From: RPQJ01 sp963696545
Lineage (GTDB): Bacteria; Pseudomonadota; Gammaproteobacteria; Steroidobacterales; Steroidobacteraceae
Direction of reading: 5' to 3'
Assembly (NCBI GenBank): GCA_963696545.1
Contig: CAVOKQ010000001.1
Location: 186,001 to 250,000 of the forward strand
Length of the DNA: 64,000 nt
A program made the translations under genes and the position numbers. The notes under the pieces are model-generated. The model ran no database searches and had not been told where the DNA came from. It saw nothing but the letters and a program-made list of their open reading frames with translations. Shown here piece after piece: positions 43,824 through 52,899 of the stretch. Within the stretch, counting starts at the first letter, position 1. Each line of letters starts with the position of its first letter.

Positions 43824-45458
43824 ATGGGATACCAGTCAGATCTTCGATCCGTCGCCACTGTCGTGGTCGCAGCCTGCTTCGCGCTGCTGGCCGGCTGCGA
43901 TGCCCGCACCAATGTTGGCGCCACCGGTACGGCGCCCGAAGATGCCGCGCACCTCTGGGTGACGGTCGAGGAGATCTGGTTCGCGAGCGATGCGGATGCG
44001 CTGCCCGAGTCGGATACGGGCTGGACCCGGGAGAAGCTGTCGAACCCGGTCGTGCTCGATCTCGCGAACATCGACGCCGGCAAGCTTGTCTCGCTGGCGA
44101 CCAACGTCGCCCTGCCGTCCGGGGATTACCGGCAGATGTACCTGAAGCTCGCGGATCCGGCGGATCGACTGGTCAACGCCGCGCGCGATCTGGGTCTCGA
44201 CTACAACGCGCAGATCGACGTTAAGGGCGGGTCGGGTGCCGTGTCGAAGCGACCGCTCGAGCTTCCCGTGCCGGGCGCTGGGCTCACGATTCCCGTGCAG
44301 CTCACGTTCAAGGACAACTCGTCGAGCGGCAGCGGTGCGGACCAGGCGACTAACCTTGCAGTGACGATCGACGCCGCGCGCGATGTCGTCACGTACGAAT
44401 ACGGCTCGAACACCGGGTACATCCTGAGTCCGAACGTTTCCGTACACGACGCGTCGAAGGCGGGCGCGATCGCCGGCAGCGTCGACACCCGCGGGCTGGC
44501 CGCCGACCACCCACCGGTGTACGTCAGTGCGCAAGAGCGTAGTGGCACGGGGACGCACCACGTCGTGGTCCAGAGGCGGCGCATCGCGGCCGATGGCACA
44601 TTCGAGCTCTATCCGCTTCCTGCAGCGAAAAACGGCGCGAAGCTCTACGACGTCGTGATCAGCTGCGCCGCGGCGGATACCGTGATTGTCCGGGACGTGC
44701 CGGTCACCGCAGGCACGACGCCGACGTCGCTGCAGCCGGCCGCAGTCGTGTTGACACCAGCGCGGACCGTGTACGCGGATACCGGTACGCAGACGCCTGT
44801 ATTGCCCGCCGGGACACGCGTCGAGTTCTACCAGTCCACGCCGGGAAGCGACGAGCGGCCATACCTGATCGACGGCACGGCGCTCGATCCACTCACGCGA
44901 CAATTGCCTGGGAATGCGTTCGCGCTCGCGTCCGGTTCGCTCGTTGTCGGCACGTATGCGAGCGGCAATACGATCGCTTTCGCGACCACGAGTCCTGCCG
45001 AGGGGACAGGCGGCTATCTCGTCGGCAGTGCGGGCCTGTACCGGGCGGACACGCTCGCTTCGCGATCGAGTGACGTCACGGGCGGACGCAACCGGCCCAC
45101 GATTGTCACCGTGCCCGATCCGCAGCTGGCGGACGGCGGGCGCGCAGGCACGCTGGTAGTGAATCTTTCGGCAGCGGTGGCGCGGTACGACAACGGGTTC
45201 ATCACGGTGATGGCAGGCCCAGAGGTCATGGAAACCGTCGACGTTGGTGCGCTGCTGGAGCGGGGCGGCGGAATCGTCACGATCGGCAGCCTGCCCGCGG
45301 GCAGTGCTCTCGCGCCGGTCGCAGGTGTCCCGTACCGCATCGCGTTGCGTGCGTGGAACTCGCGGAACGCGTCCGGCAGCCTGGCATCGTTGGCGTCGGA
45401 ACGGAGCGTCTCACTCGGCGATACCGGCACGGGCAGCTTCGCGCTGCGGCTCCAATGA
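43824..45458 (+). CDS. DUF4382-domain lipoprotein
   Basis: ATG 43824 with GGGAGG upstream gives 544 residues. A lipobox LLAGC lies near residue 25, so it is probably lipid-anchored. The first 150 residues match DUF4382 (LWVTVEEIWFASD, DLANIDAGKLVSL, YRQMYLKLAD). The rest is a chain of beta-rich domains with Thr/Ala-rich linkers, similar to carboxypeptidase-regulatory-like modules. Function is unknown; it may be a surface-exposed adhesin or binding protein. The gene stands alone, about 180 bp before the DUF1329 gene. Confidence 0.8.
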   Translation: MGYQSDLRSVATVVVAACFALLAGCDARTNVGATGTAPEDAAHLWVTVEEIWFASDADALPESDTGWTREKLSNPVVLDLANIDAGKLVSLATNVALPSGDYRQMYLKLADPADRLVNAARDLGLDYNAQIDVKGGSGAVSKRPLELPVPGAGLTIPVQLTFKDNSSSGSGADQATNLAVTIDAARDVVTYEYGSNTGYILSPNVSVHDASKAGAIAGSVDTRGLAADHPPVYVSAQERSGTGTHHVVVQRRRIAADGTFELYPLPAAKNGAKLYDVVISCAAADTVIVRDVPVTAGTTPTSLQPAAVVLTPARTVYADTGTQTPVLPAGTRVEFYQSTPGSDERPYLIDGTALDPLTRQLPGNAFALASGSLVVGTYASGNTIAFATTSPAEGTGGYLVGSAGLYRADTLASRSSDVTGGRNRPTIVTVPDPQLADGGRAGTLVVNLSAAVARYDNGFITVMAGPEVMETVDVGALLERGGGIVTIGSLPAGSALAPVAGVPYRIALRAWNSRNASGSLASLASERSVSLGDTGTGSFALRLQ

Positions 45459-45638
45459 GCGCGCACTGGCGTGGCGGCCATCGCAAGGATGCTCTATCGG
45501 GCGGGGTTGCTCGGCTAGGCATCGCAGGCCGGCGGGGCGCGTAGTTATCCGGATTGTCGGGCGCTTCGGCCCCCGGCAGCCTGCTCTCTGTTACAGCCGG
45601 GCCGCGCACGGGACACGACGCAATCAGGGGACTACGAG

Positions 45639-47009
45639 ATGCCAGAGGCGATCAGGATCCGGCCGGTTCTCGCCGCCGCTTTGTCGGCGCTGGTGCTGGC
45701 CTGCGCAGCCCATGCGGCCGTCAAGGAGCAGGACGCTGCAGCGCTCGGCACGACGCTGACGGGTATCGGTGCCGAACGCGCGGGTAGTGCGGACGGTCGC
45801 ATTCCGGAGTACACGGGTGGGCTCACCAGTCCTCCTGCCGGTTACAAGGCCGGCGATGGCCAGCGCGTCGATCCGTTTGCCGACGAAAAGCCTGTGCGCG
45901 TGGTCACGGCCGGCTCGGCCGGCGAAGTGGCCGCGCAACTCACCGCCGGGACAGCCGAACTGCTGCGACGCGATCCGACGTTCCGCGTCGACGTCTATCC
46001 GACCCATCGCACTGTCGCCTATCCGCAATGGCTGATCGACAACACGCGCCGAAATGCGATGAACGCGCGCGTGGCAGACGATGGCCTGGGGCTGGCAGGG
46101 GCTCTGCCAGGCGTGCCGTTTCCGATTCCGCGCGATGGACGCGAGGCGATGTGGAATCACCGCCTGCACTACATGGGGCGTGCGTTCTCGATGAAGTACG
46201 ACAGCTGGCTGGTCGATGCCTCCGGCCAGAGGATGATCACCTCGACCGCGCAGTCCAACTGGGAATTCCCGCTGTTCGACCCGCAGCGGCACGAGTCCGT
46301 GCGCGAGGACGAGCCATTGTTCATGTGGAGGGTCGACTACTCGGGGCCCCAGCGGCGGGCAGGCGAGGCGCTGCTGCTGGTCGAGCCCGTGGACTTGCTG
46401 CGCTCGCCGCGGCGCACCTGGTTCTATGTCCCCGGGCAGAGACGGGCCCGGCAGGTCGAGCTTCCAGACGATGCGCCACACGGCAGCAGCAGCGGCACCT
46501 ACACGAACGACGACGCTTTCGTCTACACGGGCATGCTCGAGCGGTACGAGTTGAAGCTCGTCGGCAAGCGCGAAATGCTGGTGCCGTACAACACTTACCG
46601 GCTGACGTACCACGGGAATGCGGAGGACATCGTCCAGCCGCAGCACCTCAATCCGGACTACGTTCGCTGGGAACTGCATCGTGTGTGGATCGTCGAGGCC
46701 ACGTTGAAACCGGGCGAGCACCACGTGCACCACCGTCGCGTGTTTTATCTCGACGAGGACAGCTGGACCGCGCTCGCGTCGGACGAGTACGGTGAAGATG
46801 GCAAGCTGACGCACAGCGTCTTCGCGTGCCTCTCCTTCAGTTATGGAGCCGGCGCCCCGTTTTCGGTCAATCACGTGGCGTACAACTTCGGGACCGGCGC
46901 GTACCATTTCGCGTTCTTCCCGGGCGCGCACTCCGGCGTACGGTACGTGGAGCCGCTGCCGGCGTCGGCGTGGTCGCCGGACTCGATGGTGGGGGCCGGA
47001 GTGCGGTAG
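45639..47009 (+). CDS. Exported DUF1329 protein
   Basis: 456 residues with a signal peptide ending AHAAV. The DUF1329 repertoire is present: LTGIGAERAGSADGRIPEYTGG at the N-terminus, then DNTRRNAMNARVAD, SWLVDASGQRMIT, YELKLVGKREMLVPYN and DEDSWTAL. The fold resembles LolA/LolB outer-membrane lipoprotein carriers, and members often accompany RND-type or sterol-degradation genes. No such partner is visible here. The annotated role is therefore envelope lipid or lipoprotein handling, as inference. Confidence 0.85.
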   Translation: MPEAIRIRPVLAAALSALVLACAAHAAVKEQDAAALGTTLTGIGAERAGSADGRIPEYTGGLTSPPAGYKAGDGQRVDPFADEKPVRVVTAGSAGEVAAQLTAGTAELLRRDPTFRVDVYPTHRTVAYPQWLIDNTRRNAMNARVADDGLGLAGALPGVPFPIPRDGREAMWNHRLHYMGRAFSMKYDSWLVDASGQRMITSTAQSNWEFPLFDPQRHESVREDEPLFMWRVDYSGPQRRAGEALLLVEPVDLLRSPRRTWFYVPGQRRARQVELPDDAPHGSSSGTYTNDDAFVYTGMLERYELKLVGKREMLVPYNTYRLTYHGNAEDIVQPQHLNPDYVRWELHRVWIVEATLKPGEHHVHHRRVFYLDEDSWTALASDEYGEDGKLTHSVFACLSFSYGAGAPFSVNHVAYNFGTGAYHFAFFPGAHSGVRYVEPLPASAWSPDSMVGAGVR

Positions 47010-47019
47010 AGTTCGCGCC

Positions 47020-47271
47020 ATGAACGACACGCTGAAAGCCATTCTCCTCGCCATCTACGCGCTGGCGATCCTCGGCCTGCTGGGCGTGCTGCCGCCCGGC
47101 CTGGCATCGGTACTCGCAAAGATCGCGTTAATCCTCGTTGCTGCGCACCTGCTCGAGCTCGCGATCGCGTTCAAGGCCGTCAAGCGCTACCCGGGACCGC
47201 TCGTCGACAGTATCGCTCTGACGCTGCTGTTCGGCATCCTGCACTGGCGCCCGCTGAGCAAGGCGAAGTAG
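47020..47271 (+). CDS. DUF1145 family small membrane protein
   Basis: 83 residues, starting 10 nt after the DUF1329 stop. Two or three hydrophobic helices (ILLAIYALAILGLLGVLPPG, LILVAAHLLELAIAF, IALTLLFGILHW) and a basic tail. The LLFGILHW ending matches the YhhL/DUF1145 pattern. No function is known for the family. Confidence 0.65.
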   Translation: MNDTLKAILLAIYALAILGLLGVLPPGLASVLAKIALILVAAHLLELAIAFKAVKRYPGPLVDSIALTLLFGILHWRPLSKAK

Positions 47272-47299
47272 CGCGACCTCGACGTGGGATGAGCGGGTC

Positions 47300-47755
47300 A
47301 TGGAGCTCGTCTTCACCAAGGGCCCGCACAAGCACGACCAGCTGCTGATCCGGCGGCCGGGGCAGGCCGACGACCGAATCGAATGCCCCAAGCAGCGGAT
47401 CATCCCGCACGACATGGTGCATTACGCAGTCGAGGGCATGCTGCTGCGGCGCGGATTCCTGTCGCGGGTCAGGGACGGGGAGCAGGCCGGCTTCCGCATG
47501 CAGCCGGAGGCCGAGAGCGACGGGGTCGAGCGACTCGTTGAGGTCATCCAGGGTGACGCGTGGTCGGGCGGCGCGAGCACGCCGGCGGAGCTGATCGAGC
47601 TTTATCGTGTCACCTGCAGCGCCCGGAAGTGCCCGCCGCTCGCCGTCGCCGAGGCCGACATCGACGTCATTCGCGATTGCATTGCGGGCTTGACTGCCCG
47701 GTGGGAGCAACTCGCCGTGGGCCAGTCGCTGACGCTCGAGATGGCGCATGAGTGA
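47300..47755 (+). CDS. Hypothetical protein
   Basis: 151 residues, not recognised. It is hydrophilic with no signal peptide or membrane helix. It has a patterned centre (HDMVHYAVEGMLLRRGFLSRV), a mixed alpha segment (ELIELYRVTCSARKCPPLAVAE) and a C-terminal helix. Translation is coupled to the yheU gene: the two overlap by 8 nt. The conserved-looking codon use and the position between real genes make it a true gene. It could be a small regulatory or binding protein, but nothing more can be said. Confidence 0.75.
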   Translation: MELVFTKGPHKHDQLLIRRPGQADDRIECPKQRIIPHDMVHYAVEGMLLRRGFLSRVRDGEQAGFRMQPEAESDGVERLVEVIQGDAWSGGASTPAELIELYRVTCSARKCPPLAVAEADIDVIRDCIAGLTARWEQLAVGQSLTLEMAHE

Positions 47756-48014
47756 CTGGTGGGAAGACGATCGCGAGCGACCACCGCCCATCGCAGTTCC
47801 GCACACCGAGTTGTCGCAGGAAGCGCTGAGTGGCGTCATCGAGTCGTTCGTGCTGCGCGAAGGGACCGACTACGGCGAGCGTGACGTATCCCACGAGGAC
47901 AAGGTGGCGGACGTGACTCGCCAGCTCGAACGAGGCGAGGCGCAGATCATGTTCGATCCGCTTGACTCGAGCGTGACGATCGTCGTCGTGAAGCGGAAGA
48001 ATCGAATTGACTGA
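47748..48014 (+). CDS. yheU: UPF0270 protein YheU
   Basis: 88 residues matching the gammaproteobacterial YheU family: LSQEALSGVIESFVLREGTDYGERDVSHEDKVADVTRQLERGEAQIMFDP covers nearly the whole conserved core. The biochemical role is unknown. The family is largely confined to Gammaproteobacteria, which helps place the organism. The N-terminus (MSDWWEDDRERPPP) is longer than in E. coli. It overlaps the upstream hypothetical gene by 8 nt. Confidence 0.88.
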   Translation: MSDWWEDDRERPPPIAVPHTELSQEALSGVIESFVLREGTDYGERDVSHEDKVADVTRQLERGEAQIMFDPLDSSVTIVVVKRKNRID

Positions 48015-48109
48015 TGCCACAAGGGCGGTCCGGGTGGGCGCGGCCCGCCGGCTGATACCGATTTTCGCGGATTGCGCATCCAGCTCAGCAGGAGCACCTT
48101 GTATCGTGT

Positions 48110-48146
48110 GGCTCGGGCTCGCCCGGCGTCCGATGCTGCCCGAGCC
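48110..48146 (+). terminator. Hairpin upstream of the IPT lipoprotein gene
   Basis: GGCTCGGGC (48110-48118) pairs with GCCCGAGCC (48138-48146), a perfect 9-bp stem with a 19-nt loop. It lies just before the AAAGGAGG ribosome site of the next gene, so it is more likely a 5' leader structure than a terminator; no T-run follows. Confidence 0.4.
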
Positions 48147-48163
48147 CGGCAAAGGAGGCTCGT

Positions 48164-50530
48164 ATGTCCAGGAAGACATCAGGTCAGCCGCGCTCGCGGC
48201 TCATCGCCGAGATCCTCGTCGTCTGCCTCATCTCGATGTTCACCGCGCTCTCCGGCTGCGGTGGCGACGGCAAGAACAAGAAGAACCAGAACCCCGTGCC
48301 CATGCTGACCTCGATCTCGCCGTCAACGGCGACGGTCGGCGGCCCGGCGTTCACGCTCACGGTGAATGGCTTCGACTTCGTATCCGGGTCGACGGTGCAG
48401 TGGAACAGCTCGGCACGGCCCACGGTGCTCGTGAGCGCCACGCAGCTCACAGCCGCGATCCCGGCCGGCGACATCGCCAGCATAGGTACTGCCCAGGTCA
48501 CGGTCGTCAGTCCCGCCCCGGGTGGCGGCATATCGTCTGCAGTCGCGTTCACTGTCCAGAACGCGACACCTGTCGCCTCGTCACTGAGCCCGGCCAGTGC
48601 AGTTGCAGGTAGTCCTGCCTTTGATCTCATCGTGAACGGCAGCGGGTTCGTGTCCGGCGCGACCGTGCAGTGGAATGGCGTCGCAAGATCGACCACGTTC
48701 GCGGGTGGCAACGCACTGAAAGCTGCAATAACCGCAGCCGACGTTGCGACGGCGGGTACGGCCCAGGTCGGCGTCGTGAATCCGCCGCCGGGAGGAGGCA
48801 CTTCCCCGGCATTGACGTTCACGATCCAGAACGGCGGGCCGATTCTCACGTCGCTAAGCCCGGCGAGCATCCGGGCGGGCAGCATAGGCTTCAACCTGGT
48901 CGTGACCGGCACCGGCTTCATGCAGGGAGCCACGCTGCAGTGGGCCGGAAAGGACCGCAAGACCGCGTTCCTGAGCGCGACGCAGGTCGCAGCCGAGATC
49001 CTGCCCATGGACGTCGGGCCCCCTGGCTCCTACAGCGTCGTGGTCCGGAATCCCGAGCCGAGCGTCGGTCCGAGCAACGCACTGCAGTTCGTCGTGACCA
49101 ACGTGCCGACTCCGGCTGGCGGTTACCCGATGCAGATCAGCGTGGCGCCGGACGGCTCGTCCCCGAACGGGCCGAGCGTCAACGGAGGCATGGACTGGGA
49201 TGGCAATTTCATCATCTACGCGTCGAAGGCCTCGAATCTCGTGGCTGGCGACTCGAATGCAGCCTACGACCTGTTCCTCACCGAGACCTGCAATTACGTG
49301 CAGGCCGCATGCACGCGATCGACGCGGCGCCTCGTGATGGCCACCGACGGTTCGCAGCCAAACGGCAATAGTGGCTGGACGGCCGCCTATCCTGAGAACT
49401 CGTTGACGGTCAGCTTCAACGGACGATTCGTTGCATTCGTATCGTCGGCCAGCAACCTGGTCGCAGGTGACACCAACACGGTCGACGACGTGTTCCTGGT
49501 CGATACCTGTCTCGCACGCGGTCGCCCGTGCATTCCTGGCACGGTCCGGGTCTCGATCAGGGCCGACGGCTCACAGTCGACGTGGCCGAGCAGCCAGCCG
49601 GCAGTCGCGGACGACGGGCGCTATGTCTTTTTCGTCAGCGCCGACCCCGAGATGGTCGCTGGTGACGGCAACGGCACCGCGGACCTGTTCGTGCGCGATA
49701 CGTGCCTCGGCGCAGAGAGCGCATGCACGCCGAGCACGGCCCGCGTTTCGCTGGCGGCCAATGGCGCCGATGCCAATGGGCCCAGCGGCGAGCCGACGTT
49801 CACCGGCCGTTACGTCGCGTTCAGCTCTGCGGCCAGCAACCTGGTGGCGGGGGACTCAAACGGTGTCGCGGACATCTTTCTGCGCGACACCTGCATCGGT
49901 GCGACTGGTGCCTGCACCCCAACGAACGAGCTCGTCTCGGCAGGCAGGGACGGCGCGCCGGCGGACGGCCCGAGTTCCGATCCGCAGGTGGGTCCGCCGC
50001 TCGCAGGCAGCGATGGGCATGACCGGCACGGCCGCTTCGTCGCGTTCGTCTCCGGCGCCACGAATCTCGTCCCGGGCGACACGAATGGCGCCGCGGACGT
50101 GTTCGAGCGTGACAACTGCCGTGGATATCCAAGCTGCACGCCGTCCACGTTGCGGGTGTCCGTGACCAGCGCAGGTGAGCAGATCAATGGTGCGTCGCGG
50201 AGTCCTGACTTTCTCAGGTGGGACGGCGAGACGATACCGTTCGTGACGGCCGCCAGCGGCGTGGTGCCCGAGGACACGAACGGCGTCGCGGACGTATTCG
50301 TCCGACACTCTTGCCCGAAGGGCGCCCCGACCTATTGCGTGCAGACCACGATGAGGGCGTCCGTAGGAGTAGGCGGTGTTGAGGCCAATGGCGCCAGCTT
50401 CGCGCCGCGGCTCTGCCACGATATGTTTGGTGCCTGGGCAGTCACATTCATCTCGGAGGCCACGAACCTGCAGTCCGGCAGCCTGCCGAATCCGGCTCAC
50501 GGCAGCATCTACCTTACTACCAGGCAGTAG
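48164..50530 (+). CDS. IPT/TIG-repeat and propeller lipoprotein
   Basis: 788 residues with AAAGGAGG before ATG. A lipobox LSGC (near residue 32) indicates lipidation. Three IPT/TIG immunoglobulin-like domains follow (about 45-130, 132-215 and 217-300), each marked by SPSTATVGGPAFTLTVNGFDF-type sequence. The rest is a propeller-like series of six or more repeats of the form GRFVAFVSSASNLVAGDTNTVDDVFL...TC, with a Cys pair in each (TCNYVQAAC, TCLARGRPC, TCLGAESAC). TolB/PD40-like propellers are the nearest comparison. It is probably a surface lipoprotein; the ligand is unknown. Confidence 0.85.
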   Translation: MSRKTSGQPRSRLIAEILVVCLISMFTALSGCGGDGKNKKNQNPVPMLTSISPSTATVGGPAFTLTVNGFDFVSGSTVQWNSSARPTVLVSATQLTAAIPAGDIASIGTAQVTVVSPAPGGGISSAVAFTVQNATPVASSLSPASAVAGSPAFDLIVNGSGFVSGATVQWNGVARSTTFAGGNALKAAITAADVATAGTAQVGVVNPPPGGGTSPALTFTIQNGGPILTSLSPASIRAGSIGFNLVVTGTGFMQGATLQWAGKDRKTAFLSATQVAAEILPMDVGPPGSYSVVVRNPEPSVGPSNALQFVVTNVPTPAGGYPMQISVAPDGSSPNGPSVNGGMDWDGNFIIYASKASNLVAGDSNAAYDLFLTETCNYVQAACTRSTRRLVMATDGSQPNGNSGWTAAYPENSLTVSFNGRFVAFVSSASNLVAGDTNTVDDVFLVDTCLARGRPCIPGTVRVSIRADGSQSTWPSSQPAVADDGRYVFFVSADPEMVAGDGNGTADLFVRDTCLGAESACTPSTARVSLAANGADANGPSGEPTFTGRYVAFSSAASNLVAGDSNGVADIFLRDTCIGATGACTPTNELVSAGRDGAPADGPSSDPQVGPPLAGSDGHDRHGRFVAFVSGATNLVPGDTNGAADVFERDNCRGYPSCTPSTLRVSVTSAGEQINGASRSPDFLRWDGETIPFVTAASGVVPEDTNGVADVFVRHSCPKGAPTYCVQTTMRASVGVGGVEANGASFAPRLCHDMFGAWAVTFISEATNLQSGSLPNPAHGSIYLTTRQ

Positions 50531-50542
50531 GCCGCTGTGACA

Positions 50543-50571
50543 GCGAGGCCGCTACGTGCAGGCGGCCTCGC
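50543..50571 (+). terminator. Rho-independent-like terminator
   Basis: GCGAGGCCGC (50543-50552) pairs perfectly with GCGGCCTCGC (50562-50571), followed by GTTTCGTTC. It begins 12 nt after the lipoprotein stop and separates it from the convergent gene at 50611-51048. Confidence 0.65.
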
Positions 50572-50610
50572 GTTTCGTTCACGCGGAGCCCCGCCCGATG
50601 ACCAGATGCT

Positions 50611-51048
50611 TCAGTCCCGGTGGACCTTGACGTTCACGTTCTTGACCGAGTTGCTCACCAGCACCAGCGACGTGTCGCCCTTGCCGCCACTGCGCTCGAT
50701 GATCACGTTCTCGCCGTCTTCCATCTCGATGTTGTAGTTCTTCGTGCCGAGCTGCTCGACGAACGCCTTCTTGATGGCGCTCGCCACCGAATTCTCGTTA
50801 GTGCCTTTCTTGATCGCGACGGTGACGTCCTTCGACGCGCCATCCTTCGTCGTCACGCGGAATACGATCTCACCGTCCGAGTTCGCGTCGTCGTCGACCG
50901 AGATGCGGTAGTCGTCGGTGTAGCTGAGATTCGGAATCGGGGGCACGACGTCGGTGCCGGTCAGCGTATCGGTCGCCGGCACCTGTGCCAGCGCGAGCGA
51001 CGCGGTGAGCACGGTGGCGACGGCGAGCGGGAGACGGAGGTATTTCAT
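50611..51048 (-). CDS. Small secreted protein, unknown
   Basis: 145 residues with a signal peptide (MKYLRLPLAVATVLTASLALA). The mature part alternates beta strands and charged turns (YRISVDDDANSDGEIVFRVTTKDGASKDVTVAIKKG, NVIIERSGGKGDTSLVLVS). It is acidic and Asp-rich in the first half. I do not recognise the family. It stands between two convergent or same-strand genes with its own spacing, so it is probably monocistronic. Confidence 0.8.
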   Translation of the reverse strand: MKYLRLPLAVATVLTASLALAQVPATDTLTGTDVVPPIPNLSYTDDYRISVDDDANSDGEIVFRVTTKDGASKDVTVAIKKGTNENSVASAIKKAFVEQLGTKNYNIEMEDGENVIIERSGGKGDTSLVLVSNSVKNVNVKVHRD

Positions 51049-51133
51049 GGGGACTCCAGGGTGAATGCCGGGAAGGCGTGCTGCCGAGTCTAATCCACTG
51101 AATCGACGCGAGAAACGGCCGGGCGCGGCCGAC

Positions 51134-51589
51134 TCATCGGATCAGCCACGCGATGCTGAGGCCCACCAGGACCATCAGCGCGACGATGCCGAAGATCCGG
51201 AGAGCCCTGGCCTGCGCGACCGCGCCCGGAGCGGTGCTCGCCGCATTGGCCTCGGCGGCCAGCCGCGCTGCCATGGCTTCCCGGCGCGCTTCGAACGGCA
51301 TTACGGACTCGACCGCGCGGAGCACCTGCTGGCACTCGTCGGCCGTGATCCTGCCATCGGCGAGCACTTTCTCGATCACGCCACGCAAGTGCTTCGCCGC
51401 CGGCATGCGGGCGCTCTCCGCGTCGCTGAGCCACTGCTTCAACGCGACGAGCTCCTCCGGCGCCATGCGGCCGTCGGCCGTCACCGACTGGCAGAGCGAC
51501 AGCAGTTCCGCGCCGAGCTCGGTGCACAGGTCGGCATTGGACAGCGCAAGCCCGCGGTGCAGGTATGTGGGGAGGCTGTTGTCGTTCAT
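51134..51589 (-). CDS. TerB-like tail-anchored protein
   Basis: 151 residues. Two alike helical units (LCQSVTADGRMAPEELVALKQWL and IEKVLADGRITADECQQVLRAV) carry the ADGRxxxxE loop typical of TerB-fold (tellurite-resistance B-like) proteins. A single C-terminal membrane helix (FGIVALMVLVGLSIAWLI) ends the protein, so it faces the cytosol as a tail anchor. No other tellurite genes are near, so tellurite resistance is not implied. Confidence 0.7.
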   Translation of the reverse strand: MNDNSLPTYLHRGLALSNADLCTELGAELLSLCQSVTADGRMAPEELVALKQWLSDAESARMPAAKHLRGVIEKVLADGRITADECQQVLRAVESVMPFEARREAMAARLAAEANAASTAPGAVAQARALRIFGIVALMVLVGLSIAWLIR

Positions 51590-51686
51590 GTGGGCGCTCT
51601 GGCCGGCGGGTCGTCGTTAGCCTAGTCGCCCGTTCTGGTGGACGCCAGTCGTCGCAGTGCTCGCGCGGTACCGAGTTCGTCGGACA

Positions 51687-52868
51687 CTACGCGCCGAGTC
51701 TTGCGATCCGGCCTCTGCGTACGCGCCGCGCGCGTACTCCCAGCGCCGTTGTCAGCAGCAGCATCAGGCCGAGCACGCGCGCCGGGTACTCGATGGCGAG
51801 CACGAGTGGCGTAAGCAGCGTCCGTGTCCCGATTCGCAGCCACTCGTGCCGCGCGATCACCGCCGCGGCGGCCGGCGAGTGGCGATAGTAGAAGCGAACG
51901 AAAGCCCGGCCGAGCCGCGTGCGCTGCAGGTAACGGTCGCGGAACTCGCGCAACGCCACCACGTGTGGCTCGAGCGGCGAGCCGTAGGCCGCGGTAGCGA
52001 TGAAGCATCCGCTGCCACCCGAAGCGATCAGCCAGTCGCCCCCGTAATCGGGGCACTTGCCGAGTGCTGGCAAATCACGAGCCACGGTAACCTGGTTGTT
52101 TGACGTCGAATAATCAGTGTCGCTGCTGGAGGCAGCGAACACGAGCGTCACGGACCGGTCCCGGTTGTTCGCGAACGAGTCCGAGGTCGCTTCGGCGAAA
52201 TAGGTCACTCCGGCGGCCAGCGATTCAATCGTGCAACGTGCGCCGCTGCAGGTCGACGCTGTAAGGCGCAGGTTCGGTGCGACAGCGGGGTTCTGGCCCA
52301 GGTCGAGAAAGATGTCGCTGGCATCGTCGGGCCCGGCGTTATAGACGGTGACGCCGTAAGCGAGTCGCATTGAATTGCCGCAATCCGCGAATGACGTATT
52401 CGACGCCGAGACCATCAGGTCCACACATCTCTGGCTGGTCGACGTTCGCGCTGCGGCGAGTGCGCGATTGTTCGAGCGGCGTGTGTCGAGGACGTGATTC
52501 GTCTCCGCGACATTGACGCTGCAGGCCGGCGGGTTGGGTACTGCGAACACGGCTGGGATCACCAGCGTCGCCGACGCCCCGGCGTTCAACGTGCCGACCA
52601 GCCACACGCCCACGACGGGATCGTAGGTCCCGGTGCTCGGGAACGCGGCGAGGCCCGCTGGAATGGCCAGTTCCGGCGGCAACTTGTCGATGACCCGGAC
52701 GTCGTTGGCCGCGTCGGTGCCGATGTTGCTGAGCGTGACCTTGAACTCGACCGGTTGCCCTGGAGTGGGTACCCGGTTGTCGAGCGACATCTGCAGCGAC
52801 AGGTCCGGGACGGCGAGTGCGAGCCGCGGGGCGAGGGCAAGAACCGCAAGCATGGCCAGGCATCGCAT
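51687..52868 (-). CDS. DUF11-like protein with CFI-box C-terminus
   Basis: 393 residues with a signal peptide (LAVLALAPRLALA). Two DUF11-type beta domains (VEFKVTLSNIGTDAANDVRVIDKLP; YGVTVYNAGPDDASDIFL) precede a C-terminal CFI-box segment. That segment runs GGSGCFIATAAYGSPLEPHVVALREFRDRYLQRTRLGRAFVRFYYRHSP. A hydrophobic helix and an Arg-rich tail (VRARRVRRGR) follow. CFI-box-CTERM proteins are thought to be sorted or anchored by that segment. The bulk is extracellular; partner and cargo are unknown. Confidence 0.85.
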   Translation of the reverse strand: MRCLAMLAVLALAPRLALAVPDLSLQMSLDNRVPTPGQPVEFKVTLSNIGTDAANDVRVIDKLPPELAIPAGLAAFPSTGTYDPVVGVWLVGTLNAGASATLVIPAVFAVPNPPACSVNVAETNHVLDTRRSNNRALAAARTSTSQRCVDLMVSASNTSFADCGNSMRLAYGVTVYNAGPDDASDIFLDLGQNPAVAPNLRLTASTCSGARCTIESLAAGVTYFAEATSDSFANNRDRSVTLVFAASSSDTDYSTSNNQVTVARDLPALGKCPDYGGDWLIASGGSGCFIATAAYGSPLEPHVVALREFRDRYLQRTRLGRAFVRFYYRHSPAAAAVIARHEWLRIGTRTLLTPLVLAIEYPARVLGLMLLLTTALGVRARRVRRGRIARLGA

Positions 52869-52899
52869 GGCAGTTCCCCGTGACGCTGATACCTATCGT

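Noticed and set aside
45459..45638. Possible riboswitch in the 180-bp gap before the DUF1329 gene
   Set aside because: Only short GC-rich stems are seen, with no recognisable aptamer consensus.
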